Notes: generated by a model not told the origin, from the letters alone. 64,000 nt of DNA from Necropsobacter rosorum (GCA_000751835.1 CCMQ01000009.1:1-64000); one strand, 5' to 3'; positions 29,538 through 37,597 are shown, counted from the first letter of the stretch. Numbers and translations: made by a program.

Positions 29538-29900
29538 TTATTCGTCTTTAAGATCAACCTTGACATTCGCCAAAACAGTTTCTTTGCCAGTTCTAGCATT
29601 TACTCGGCTCACTGTACCGGTAATAATAGGTCTCTGTTTTTTCTGTAAGGTTTTTTGGGTAATCGGGCGATTTATTTCATATTCTACCCAGCTATTCTTT
29701 CTTTTTTTCCATTCGGTGGCCAGCCGTTTATTTTCTTTTCGACACTTATATTCATCATAAATAAGCCAACCGATAAAAAACGAAAATCCGCCGAATAAAC
29801 CTGAAACTACAACTATCCACCGATCTTCAAGAATAACTATTGCTAAAACAACTAAAATAAAGGCGGTTATCCACTGTATTAAACGGAATGCCAATTCCAT
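29538..29900 (-). CDS. Small membrane protein, unknown
   Basis: 120 aa. Seen: two membrane helices (about 8-24 and 30-50), then a basic soluble tail of about 70 residues with KKRKNSW and a beta-like end (ITGTVSRVNARTGKE). AGGGG precedes the start. Lies directly downstream of terL. It does not look like a holin with partner lysin, because no endolysin is present. Function unknown. Confidence 0.7.
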   Translation of the reverse strand: MELAFRLIQWITAFILVVLAIVILEDRWIVVVSGLFGGFSFFIGWLIYDEYKCRKENKRLATEWKKRKNSWVEYEINRPITQKTLQKKQRPIITGTVSRVNARTGKETVLANVKVDLKDE

Positions 29901-29990
29901 AATTAACCCCTGCTTTTTATCGTAATCATGCCAGATAACATAGCAATGGGAGAAGAAAGATTCAATGGCACAACGAAAATATTTTACATC

Positions 29991-31658
29991 TTATAAATCA
30001 ATACCATTAAATAGTTCTAATGCCTGTTTATGTTCTTCTGATAACTCAAAAATCAAATCGCCATATTCAAGTTGATAGGTACCGAATGACATCAAGAAAG
30101 CCACTGCCGGATCGATTTTATTTGCTGCCTTTTTCTTGTTTGGCTTAATATTGGCGTTGGCATCGGTTTCCATTACGACATTGGATAACGCCCAAGCAAG
30201 CACTGGATCACCGTTGTGTTCTATCACTTGGCGATTAATCAACACTTCCGCACTTTTTGCCACCGGGCTAAAGCGTTGATAAGTTTGCGGGAAAGGTTCT
30301 ACATCCAAGCCCGCCGCCTGTAATTGGGTTCTTAAATGCGTGGCGTTCCAGACATCAAAGCCGATCATTTTGATATTGAAGCTTTCCACGTCTTTAAGAA
30401 TATCATCGCGGATTTTGTCATAATCGATACAGTCGCCCTCTGTGGCAATTAACCACCCTTGGCGCACCCAATTTCGATAAATCGCGCGGTTCTTATTCGC
30501 TACGTTATGAAGCTGAAATTCGGGAATATAATGCCGGGTAATCAACCGCACTTTTTTCCCTTGCGGGAAGGTGTAACAAAGGCTGGTTAAGTCGTTAGTG
30601 CTGGATAAATCCAAGCCTAGATAACAATCCTGATGAAGTAAATCGCTTTCGGTGTAATTTCGTGCGCATTGCGCCCAATTGCCTTCGCCTAGCCATGGTG
30701 TTGTTCCTTGGCACCAGACGTTAAAACGCTTGGTAAGCATTTCTACCCATTCGGACGGAATGCCGCGGGCTTTCTTAATGGTGTTTTCAAAATCAAGATA
30801 AGGAATAGATTTTCCTATATTCGGGTTTGCTTTAATCCAGTTTTTCGGATCGTCTATTTCGCTTTCTTCGTCCAGCTCAAAAATCATAATGAAAATGCTG
30901 TCATTTTGTTCGTTACCGTCCAAAATTTGGCAACAATAATCATAATGCTGCTTACAAGCGGAAATCACGTTACTGCCCGCCGTAGTGATGGCAAATAATA
31001 ATCCTTCCGAGCGTGCGCCTTGTCCTAATTCTAACGCACTGTAAACGCTGTTATCCGTGTGTAAGTGATATTCGTCCACAATGGCTAAACTTGGGTTTGT
31101 ACCTTCAATGGTGGAGGATTTTGCCGCCAGCGGACGCATTAAGCTGTTTGATTTCGGGTTGATAAGTTTATGCTGCTGAATATTGAGCCGTTTTTTCAAG
31201 AGCGGGGAGAGTAGGCACATCTGCCGGGCATCATCAAACACAATGCGGGCTTGGTCACGGCTAACTGCTGCAGTATAAATATCTTGTTGGCCAGATTCCA
31301 TAATCAAGAACCAATTTGCCAGCACGGCGGCAACGGTGGATTTCGCATTTTTCCGCGCCACTTGGATATAAGCGGAACGGTATTTTCTCAAGCCGGTATC
31401 TTTACGCTTAAAGCCTAACAGATTAGCAAATAGAAAGGTTTGCCAGTCGGAAAGCTCGATCGGTTGCCCGCGTAAATGCCCTTTAACGTGTGGACATAGC
31501 CGAGAGAATGCTAAAAATTTATTTACCGCACTTTCATCAAAGAAGTAAGCGGGATTTTCTAAATCTTCAAGGTAACGGCTTACCGCCTGTTTGATTTTCT
31601 TACAGGCAATCACCTCACCGGATTGAATTTTTACTGCGTAGTCGTGCCAAGCGGTCAT
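29991..31658 (-). CDS. Terminase large subunit, HK97-type
   Basis: Packaging ATPase and headful or cos nuclease. 555 aa, Terminase_1 family. Seen: Walker A VARKNAKST at 100-108, Walker B LAIVDEYH (D195, E196), motif III ITTAGS, and nuclease start YLGLDLSSTNDLTSL (D350) with further acidic residues in IGFDVWN and the C-terminal KIDPAVAFLMS. One base after terS stop. Complete, implying self-packaging rather than use of helper terminase. Confidence 0.95.
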   Translation of the reverse strand: MTAWHDYAVKIQSGEVIACKKIKQAVSRYLEDLENPAYFFDESAVNKFLAFSRLCPHVKGHLRGQPIELSDWQTFLFANLLGFKRKDTGLRKYRSAYIQVARKNAKSTVAAVLANWFLIMESGQQDIYTAAVSRDQARIVFDDARQMCLLSPLLKKRLNIQQHKLINPKSNSLMRPLAAKSSTIEGTNPSLAIVDEYHLHTDNSVYSALELGQGARSEGLLFAITTAGSNVISACKQHYDYCCQILDGNEQNDSIFIMIFELDEESEIDDPKNWIKANPNIGKSIPYLDFENTIKKARGIPSEWVEMLTKRFNVWCQGTTPWLGEGNWAQCARNYTESDLLHQDCYLGLDLSSTNDLTSLCYTFPQGKKVRLITRHYIPEFQLHNVANKNRAIYRNWVRQGWLIATEGDCIDYDKIRDDILKDVESFNIKMIGFDVWNATHLRTQLQAAGLDVEPFPQTYQRFSPVAKSAEVLINRQVIEHNGDPVLAWALSNVVMETDANANIKPNKKKAANKIDPAVAFLMSFGTYQLEYGDLIFELSEEHKQALELFNGIDL

Positions 31659-31659
31659 A

Positions 31660-32028
31660 TTACATTGTTAAAATTTCATCTAGACGGTCGGTAATATCTT
31701 CTTCTACCGGATTTTTACGACGGCTTACCGGATCGAACCCTAACAAGGAAGACATCTTGATCATGACTTTTTCCGCATCTGCTTTCGCGGACAATGCCGG
31801 GTTTCTTGATTGTGTACCTTGACTATTTACGATAATGAAGCCGTTTTTTGCTAAATCTGCTACGGAATGGCGCCAAATTGCGTAGTTTTCGCAATAAATT
31901 TCAAGGTTTGTTAAATCTTCTGGTTTAATATCGCCACGCTCTGAAAGTTGCTTAATGCGTGCTTTCCATTGGCTTTTCGCAATATCATCCAAGAAATCAG
32001 GCGTTTTATAGGTTTTCTTTCTCGTCAT
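31660..32028 (-). CDS. Terminase small subunit, P27-like
   Basis: DNA-recognition subunit of the packaging motor. 122 aa. Seen: IKPEDLTNLEIYCENYAIWR and a C-terminal LLGFDPVSRRK, typical of the P27/Terminase_4 group. Its position directly before terL supports the call. Confidence 0.85.
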   Translation of the reverse strand: MTRKKTYKTPDFLDDIAKSQWKARIKQLSERGDIKPEDLTNLEIYCENYAIWRHSVADLAKNGFIIVNSQGTQSRNPALSAKADAEKVMIKMSSLLGFDPVSRRKNPVEEDITDRLDEILTM

Positions 32029-32202
32029 TTGCTTTCCTTATTTTCTAAAAAATTGCCTTGCGTAAAAATTTGATTAGGCGGGCGGTTCCGTGGGCTTGTC
32101 CTTTTCTTTTCGAAACTCCCCCCACCCGGTAAGTTTTACTCAACATTGAGAAAAATCGCTTACTAAGTTTTTAGTAATCGTTTATATCCTGTTGATATTT
32201 AT
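32029..32202. other. Gap between terS and HNH, candidate cos region
   Basis: 174 bp without a gene. Holds a C-run CTCCCCCCACCCGGT at 32116-32130, palindrome CTCAACATTGAG at 32139-32150 and a 7-bp inverted repeat TTACTAA/TTAGTAA at 32160-32177. In cos-type HK97-like units the cohesive site often lies between HNH and terS. Confidence 0.35.
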
Positions 32203-32559
32203 TTACTTTTTTGCGCCAAATCCGCGTTGATCGATCACTCTTGTTTTATAGCTATGGCAATCACGGCATAAGGGCTGATGATTGCTTGCCACCCAGAACA
32301 ACGGATCGGCTTGCCCGTTCTCTACCGGCTTAATATGGTCTATCACTGTCGCCGGTGTATATTTGCCTTGCTCTAAGCACATCACGCAAAGGGGATGATG
32401 CCTTAAGTATTGGGCGCGGTATTTGCTCCATTTATGGTCGTAACCGCGTGCGCTACTGTTTGGGCGTTCGTCCTTTGACTTATGCGCCTCACATCGTCCG
32501 GACTTAACACGATTACGACAACCGGGATAGGTACAACGTCTTAATGGTTGGTAGGGCAT
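32203..32559 (-). CDS. HNH endonuclease
   Basis: 118 aa. Seen: zinc cysteines in CTYPGC, CVMC and CRDC, and the HNH core VIDHIKPVENG ... SNHQPLCRDCH. HNH proteins next to terminase assist cos cleavage by the terminase in HK97-like phages. Start lies 8 bp after the connector stop. Confidence 0.93.
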   Translation of the reverse strand: MPYQPLRRCTYPGCRNRVKSGRCEAHKSKDERPNSSARGYDHKWSKYRAQYLRHHPLCVMCLEQGKYTPATVIDHIKPVENGQADPLFWVASNHQPLCRDCHSYKTRVIDQRGFGAKK

Positions 32560-32566
32560 ACATCAC

Positions 32567-32881
32567 CTAATAAGCGCAGGGTTCCCGATACACTTCCCAC
32601 AATGCGGAAATCGCCATCGGCGCGGGTTTTAGGTTGGCTAAATCCGTTACGGCTTCGCGGTTGGTGTAGAGATAGGCGATATACATTAAACAACCAATCT
32701 TAATCGCCGGGGTAAAAGGAACCGTTTTATCCGTTTGTTCCTCTCCAAAGGTTTTCCCAATATGATTTTGGGCGACTTCCAAAGTGGCGGATTTATAAGC
32801 TTCCAGTAAACCATCGTCTAAATCATGATCTAGATTTAAGTGCGCTTTGATTTCATCAATCGTTAAATTAATTTCCGCCAT
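32567..32881 (-). CDS. Head-tail connector, gp6-like
   Basis: 104 aa. Seen: LTIDEIKAHLNLDHDLDDGLLEAYKSATLE, the typical start of gp6/Phage_connect_1 adaptors, and PAIKIGCLMYIAYLYTNREA. Forms the ring below the portal. Overlaps the head-closure gene by 14 bp. Confidence 0.85.
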   Translation of the reverse strand: MAEINLTIDEIKAHLNLDHDLDDGLLEAYKSATLEVAQNHIGKTFGEEQTDKTVPFTPAIKIGCLMYIAYLYTNREAVTDLANLKPAPMAISALWEVYREPCAY

Positions 32882-33212
32882 TGCCGGTTAGCTCCTTACA
32901 AATAAGCTGAACTTCTCTGTGTGCTTCTTTACTATCAATAATGTTCGTTATCTCAAAAGAACGTTTTCCATATTTCACCCGCATGGTGTTATCAACATTA
33001 ACGCCGTAACGTATGCGAACGCGCACAATGTTTTCATTTAACGGCACGGCACCGGAAAAGAACTCTCTACCTTGTAACGGCTCAACCGCCGCGCGGATAT
33101 TGGCAACGGTTTTCCATTTGCTCACAATGCCGCCGTAGTCGTTCTGTTCGTTCACCTGTTTTTGTAAGCTGATCACTTTGTTATACTTCCCGGCTTTAAT
33201 CATGATTGCCAT
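32868..33212 (-). CDS. Phage head closure / head-tail joining protein
   Basis: 114 aa, SPP1 gp16-like family. Seen: AGKYNKVISLQKQ near the start, EPLQGREFFSGAV and RVRIRYGVNV. Starts inside the portal end with GGGGG upstream. This is the last head protein; the tail interface would be supplied by a helper. Confidence 0.85.
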   Translation of the reverse strand: MAIMIKAGKYNKVISLQKQVNEQNDYGGIVSKWKTVANIRAAVEPLQGREFFSGAVPLNENIVRVRIRYGVNVDNTMRVKYGKRSFEITNIIDSKEAHREVQLICKELTGNGGN

Positions 33213-34437
33213 CGCTTACCCCCGTTTCCTGTTCATCATCGCGCTTCACTTCTACGGTTTGTTTCCATGCTTGGCTGAATTCCTCTCCACCATCATAAGC
33301 CGGTAAACCTTCACGGCGGCGAACTTCATTAGGACACATTACGCCCGCTTTAATCGCCACATCGTAACTTTTGAAGCGTTCGCTTTGACTGGTGCGCAGT
33401 AAGTCGCTTGTATCAAATTCGATGAGGTAACGCTTCTTACTGTTGCTGCCTAAATCAATCATCAAGGCATCTTTAAGCTGCTGTTCAAAATTGGTAAGCC
33501 ACGGGCGCAGCGTCTGTGATAAGAATGCGCGGCTGGCTTCGCTGAAGTTTGAATAACTGCTATTGGAATAGTCCTGTAAAAAGATCGGGCTAATGTTATA
33601 GATTCGGGCAATATCGGAAATCGTGAAGGTGCGACTGGCTAACCACTCCGCGTCTTGGTTCGTCATGCCTAATTGCTTATATTCCATTGAGCCTTCAAGG
33701 ATTGGCGTTTTACCGGCATTCTTCGCGCCTTTGTAACGCTCAAGGGCTTTTACTGCCTTTTGCGCTTTGGCTTCATCCAACCATTCGGAAGTGGTGATTA
33801 ATCCGCTTGCCATTAAACCGTTTTTCATGATGGCGGAACCATGTTTTTGTTGCGCAATGCCTAAACCTACCGTTTCACGACAAATCGCAATCGGCGAACG
33901 TCCCATAAAGCCATCAAGGGAGGAGTGGCGCAAATGTAGGATTTCACCTTGAAGGTAGTTTTTGCTGTTGCCGTCCAAGTCGGTGATCTGATAGATATAC
34001 TCGCCGCCAACTTTGCGATAAATATTGACCGCACTTGGCTGATACGGGGTAAGGCTGACCGGTTCGCCTTTATTATTCCATTCAATCACTGCGTAGGCGT
34101 TACCGTTTAACAGGTAATGGCGCATCATAGTGTATTTGAACTGATACGGTGTTTGGCTGCGGTTTGGCATTTCATTCAGTAGATAATCTACCGGGTGATG
34201 ATAAACGCGCTCGCGTCCGTCTTCTTTAAGCTGATACAGATAGCAAGGCATACTCGCTACCGCTTCGGCAATTACTGTGACCGCATTCATCACCGCCGGC
34301 AAACTTTCCGCCGTATGAGGGCTGACAAATTCGCCCGCGCCGGTATTGGATGCGCCCAGATAAGAAAACAATTCATCAATCGTCATCGGCGCGCTGCGTT
34401 GTTCTTTTCGTTTAAACGGGTTCCACATTATTGACAC
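33196..34437 (-). CDS. Portal protein, HK97 family
   Basis: 413 aa. Seen: TAESLPAVMNAVTVIAEAVA, PVDYLLNEMPN, YQFKYTMMRHYLLNGNAYA, IFLQDYSNSSYSNFSEASRAF near the wing and stem. Dodecameric channel at the packaging vertex. Overlaps the protease end by 10 bp and the head-closure start by 17 bp. Confidence 0.94.
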   Translation of the reverse strand: MSIMWNPFKRKEQRSAPMTIDELFSYLGASNTGAGEFVSPHTAESLPAVMNAVTVIAEAVASMPCYLYQLKEDGRERVYHHPVDYLLNEMPNRSQTPYQFKYTMMRHYLLNGNAYAVIEWNNKGEPVSLTPYQPSAVNIYRKVGGEYIYQITDLDGNSKNYLQGEILHLRHSSLDGFMGRSPIAICRETVGLGIAQQKHGSAIMKNGLMASGLITTSEWLDEAKAQKAVKALERYKGAKNAGKTPILEGSMEYKQLGMTNQDAEWLASRTFTISDIARIYNISPIFLQDYSNSSYSNFSEASRAFLSQTLRPWLTNFEQQLKDALMIDLGSNSKKRYLIEFDTSDLLRTSQSERFKSYDVAIKAGVMCPNEVRRREGLPAYDGGEEFSQAWKQTVEVKRDDEQETGVSDGNHD

Positions 34438-34994
34438 TCCGCCACATCAAGCCATTGTTTTAAAAGTGCGGTCGTTTTCGACGGCGTTTTTGCCTTCGCC
34501 ATGGAACGCTTCGCAATCTCTACACTACTTTCAGGATATGCCGGAATGCTGGTTACCGTGATTTCAAATAATTCCGCTTTGGCTACGGTGCGCTGACAAG
34601 GTTCAACATCAAAGTTCCATGTTTCTTCTTTCGCCCAGAAACCGAAAGACATCCCTCGAATATCACCACGTTCTACACTTACCAATAAATCATGCCCCAA
34701 GGTGGTATCTGGCGGAATTAATTCAAAACGTAAGCCGATCGCGTCTTCTTCAAGTTTTAGAGTGCCGGCGGTGGTGCGTCCTAATAGTTTTGTGTGGTCA
34801 TGTTCAAACAAGGCTCTAACATCGGTACCACTGCTTAAACTCTCACTAAAGGCGTTCGCGCCGAACTGCTCGACAAAATCACAATAAAGCACCTCGGAAG
34901 GACTATTCCACTTCACCACATAGCCAATCAGTTTTTTATTTTCACTGTCTGCCGTAATTTCTGATGAACGAATTTCAAATTTTTGTTGATCCAT
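34428..34994 (-). CDS. HK97-family prohead protease
   Basis: 188 aa, S78 peptidase family. Seen: catalytic H65 in LFEHDHTKLLGRT and S116 in IRGMSFGFW, with the final ITVTSIPAYPES. Cleaves the capsid delta domain during maturation. An uptake signal lies in the coding sequence at 34464-34472. Confidence 0.93.
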   Translation of the reverse strand: MDQQKFEIRSSEITADSENKKLIGYVVKWNSPSEVLYCDFVEQFGANAFSESLSSGTDVRALFEHDHTKLLGRTTAGTLKLEEDAIGLRFELIPPDTTLGHDLLVSVERGDIRGMSFGFWAKEETWNFDVEPCQRTVAKAELFEITVTSIPAYPESSVEIAKRSMAKAKTPSKTTALLKQWLDVAECQ

Positions 34995-35046
34995 TTTCTT
35001 TATCCTTTAACAAAAAAGGGGCTTAATGCCCCTTATGAATTGTTGA

Positions 35047-36237
35047 TTAAGCTAACGTTTCAATAAATTTGATTGCGTTACTATCTACCACGCCACCACC
35101 TAAATATTTATCTGTGTGGACTTTATAGAAACCCGGTTCCGTAATATTATCCGGTCGAGTACGCACGCCTGTTTCATGATCGACAATAAAGTAACCACGC
35201 TTGAAGTCACCAAAAGCTAAAACGCCTTGATTTACGCCACTTGCCGGCATTGTTTCAAGGAAATGAACGGGGCGACCTAAAAGCGTAGCCGGTGCATCAG
35301 CGGTTAAACCATCACGCCAGATAAAATCCCCGTTTTTGTTTTTCAATTTCTGTAACATCGCCGCGATTGTAGAAGACATCACCCAGACAGCATTTTTACG
35401 ATATTTTGAATGCAGCATATAGAACAAGTCGATCAAGTTATCAGCTGTAATTTTGTCTGCGCCGGCTACTTCCATTTTTTGAAGTTGGCCAAATGCGCGG
35501 GCTTTATCGTTATTAGTTGAACGGGTATAAGCAAGTAAACCTTTTGATTTTTTATCGCCATCACCTAAAGTTAAATCGCTTTCTTCAGTTTCAGTGAATG
35601 ATTCACTGATTTCATCAGTTAACCAGCCTAAAACATCAATAGAAGAAAAATCTAAGATTTCTTGAGTAGTTTTCGGATACGCAAAGATAGGATTTAAAGC
35701 AATGGTGACTTCATTCAATTTAGGCGCATTTGTACCATTACGTGCAACACCTTCTTGACCGTGTTCAACCACCGCGCCACCAGCAGAAACCAATTTCTTG
35801 TACTCTTTCGCACCAACCGGCAAGCGCACCACATTACAAATTTGACGCATAACACTATCATCAGTTAAGCGTTTCATTACGTCTTTGTCTAATTGTGGAA
35901 TAACAGAATAGCCGCCATCTTCGCCCGTTGTAGTGGAAAGGTTAGAACGTAGCTCACCCGTTTTAATGTAGTGACGTAATTCATCATTACTGAAAGATTT
36001 ACCGCGGGTTTCTACTGGCTTGCCTTTATCGGTAATGTTACGTTCTTCATCGGCTACAGTTTCATAGCGTTCGATTTCTTCAGTCATCTGTTTAACCAAC
36101 TCTTTTAATGTATCGAATTTCCCTTTTTCTTCTTCAGTTAATTCTTTACCTTCTTTTTCAGCGTTATCTAATAACGCACGCATTTCAGCGACTTTTTCCG
36201 CCTTTTGTTGGCGTAGTTCTAACAATTTTTTAAACAT
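35047..36237 (-). CDS. Major capsid protein, HK97 family
   Basis: 396 aa. Seen: N-terminal coiled-coil delta domain (about 1-75, KKLLELRQQKAEKVAEMRAL) expected to be removed by the protease, then the HK97 fold with TTGEDGGYSVIPQ, EVTIALNPIFAYPKTTQE and the C-terminal FGDFKRGYFIVDHETG. First gene of the long leftward transcription unit. Confidence 0.95.
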   Translation of the reverse strand: MFKKLLELRQQKAEKVAEMRALLDNAEKEGKELTEEEKGKFDTLKELVKQMTEEIERYETVADEERNITDKGKPVETRGKSFSNDELRHYIKTGELRSNLSTTTGEDGGYSVIPQLDKDVMKRLTDDSVMRQICNVVRLPVGAKEYKKLVSAGGAVVEHGQEGVARNGTNAPKLNEVTIALNPIFAYPKTTQEILDFSSIDVLGWLTDEISESFTETEESDLTLGDGDKKSKGLLAYTRSTNNDKARAFGQLQKMEVAGADKITADNLIDLFYMLHSKYRKNAVWVMSSTIAAMLQKLKNKNGDFIWRDGLTADAPATLLGRPVHFLETMPASGVNQGVLAFGDFKRGYFIVDHETGVRTRPDNITEPGFYKVHTDKYLGGGVVDSNAIKFIETLA

Positions 36238-36270
36238 AATTAATCCTTTGAAATTTATCTTAATTAAGAC

Positions 36271-36285
36271 GGCTTATAAGAAGCC
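36271..36285. repeat. Small inverted repeat in the capsid-gene leader
   Basis: GGCTT ATAAG AAGCC. It lies in the 36238-36448 gap that should hold the promoter of the packaging operon. No gene is visible there. Confidence 0.4.
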
Positions 36286-36448
36286 CATAGAACAATATAT
36301 AGACAAAAAATAGGAAGTAAATAGTTTAAAAATCAATCGATTAGCTACGTTAAGTTATGGTAAGTAAGTAAAATTCGATCGCTTGTTTTTTATACAAAGA
36401 CAGATTGGGAATATAATTTAGATAGGATGATTTATCTCTTCTAAAAGA

Positions 36449-36541
36449 GTGAATACTGGTGAACACTAGTGAAGACCCCTATTCACCAAATAACTATATA
36501 ATAAATAAAGAAATATAATAGATAGTGAACGGGTGAACACC
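36449..36541. repeat. GTGAA iteron cluster, right (candidate replication origin element)
   Basis: GTGAA at 36449, GGTGAACACT at 36458, AGTGAA at 36468 (about 10-bp phasing), inverted ATTCACC at 36481, then AGTGAAC at 36524 and GGTGAACACC at 36532. The block is a diverged inverted copy of the left cluster. Confidence 0.65.
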
Positions 36542-36603
36542 TTTTTATATAATTTTTAACATTAATCAGATTAAAGCATAGCTAGCATTGGTTATTATTT
36601 ATT

Positions 36604-36624
36604 GTAACCACGATAGTAACCACG
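36604..36624 (+). promoter_or_regulatory. Putative integrase arm-type sites, right
   Basis: Two GTAACCACG copies 12 bp apart (36604-36612, 36616-36624), matching the tandem pair near attL. Confidence 0.6.
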
Positions 36625-36675
36625 ACAATTTCCACTATTTATAACATACTGATAAATATTGTTATTCTGCAATTA

Positions 36676-36691
36676 TTCAAGTCCTGTTGGG
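36676..36691 (+). repeat. attR core
   Basis: TTCAAGTCCTGTTGGG, identical to attL. It is followed by ACCA rather than GGCACCA, as if three bases were lost. Confidence 0.92.
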
Positions 36692-36903
36692 ACCAAAGCA
36701 CCTCTTTCAACGATTTTCCATTCATCAACACATAAAATTGCTTTGACATCATACAAAAGTGCGGTCGGTTTTTGCCGAGTTTTTGTATTCGGTGTTTAAA
36801 AATTCCCCCATTTGCGGGAAAGTGCGCATAAAGGCTTTGACTTTAACCCCGGGTCAACCTTTAGACTTTCTCACCTGATTTATTTTTATCTTGGGAGAGG
36901 AAA
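36692..36903. other. Chromosomal spacer right of attR
   Basis: No gene. Contains an uptake signal at 36757-36765 and TTGAC/GTCAA inverted arms at 36837-36857, the latter near a weak promoter-like TTGACT for the next gene. Confidence 0.4.
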
Positions 36904-37446
36904 ATGATAATGACTAATTATATGGATTTGCTGGCGGCAAATTCACCGTGGAATTTGATCATGTTTATGGTCATCCCTATGCTGGTGGCGGAATGTTTGG
37001 TGGCAACCGAATTTTTTGCGGTGTATTACGGCGAGCGAGCCGACAAATCTAAGCGATGGAACCGGATATTGAGCATTGTGGCGGGAGTGTATTACACCGC
37101 AATCGTGGTGTATTTTCTGTTAGGTATTTTACCTGCAATCGAGTATCGCGGTTGGATCGATACCGCCGCGCTCGTTGCCTTTGTCGGGGCGGCGCCGTTT
37201 ATTCTTGCATTGGCGCTGATGGAACTCGGCGTTTGGGGGAATGCCGTGCAAGGCGGTCAACGGATTTTACGCCGCTTCTTTTTATTAATTAGCTTTTTGA
37301 TTGTCAGTCATTTAACCATGATTTTCGGCATGGCTGATCCGACCTTGAGCGGTTGGCAGCCACAAACATCGATGCACCATCCGATGCCGGAGGCGGGAGC
37401 GCTGCCGCAAATGCCGATGCAACATCATCATATGATGACACATTAA
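36904..37446 (+). CDS. Membrane protein with His/Met-rich C-terminus (DUF6803-like)
   Basis: 180 aa; ATG 36904 or 36910 after GGGAGAGG. Seen: four to five membrane helices (about 15-40, 57-80, 85-105, 120-143) and a C-terminal tail rich in His and Met (HHPMPEAG, MPMQHHHMMTH). The start (YMDLLAANSPWNLIMFM) recalls DUF6803 proteins. The tail suggests metal binding, perhaps copper, but this is inference. It lies just right of the satellite and is probably monocistronic. Confidence 0.8.
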   Translation: MIMTNYMDLLAANSPWNLIMFMVIPMLVAECLVATEFFAVYYGERADKSKRWNRILSIVAGVYYTAIVVYFLLGILPAIEYRGWIDTAALVAFVGAAPFILALALMELGVWGNAVQGGQRILRRFFLLISFLIVSHLTMIFGMADPTLSGWQPQTSMHHPMPEAGALPQMPMQHHHMMTH

Positions 37447-37597
37447 AATCCCGCGCCCGTTATTATCTTGCCACCGAGGCCGCCGCGCCTATACCGGCAA
37501 TAAGCGACCGCCTCAGGCATTGGCGCTATGCGGCTGGTTCGGCGGAAGTGCGGTGTATTTTTCCGCGATTTTTATATTCAGACCGCCGGATTGCCGC

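Larger units (their letters stand above)
22125..36691. mobile_element. Integrated capsid-forming phage satellite (cf-PICI type)
   Basis: A 14.6-kb element bounded by a 16-bp direct repeat, with the tRNA restored on the left. It encodes integrase, SF3 helicase, AlpA, an antirepressor-like protein, small early genes and a full HK97-type head and packaging set. No tail, tape-measure, holin, endolysin or baseplate gene is present. The size, tRNA site, AlpA and head-only set match the family called capsid-forming PICIs, which make their own capsids and take tails from a helper phage. All genes except the integrase run leftward. The base composition is more AT-rich than the flanks, most clearly at 28.4-29.9 kb. 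Confidence 0.85.

Noticed and set aside
29538-29900. Holin or lysis gene in the satellite
   Set aside because: Two helices and a long basic tail, but no endolysin or spanin nearby; position alone is not enough.
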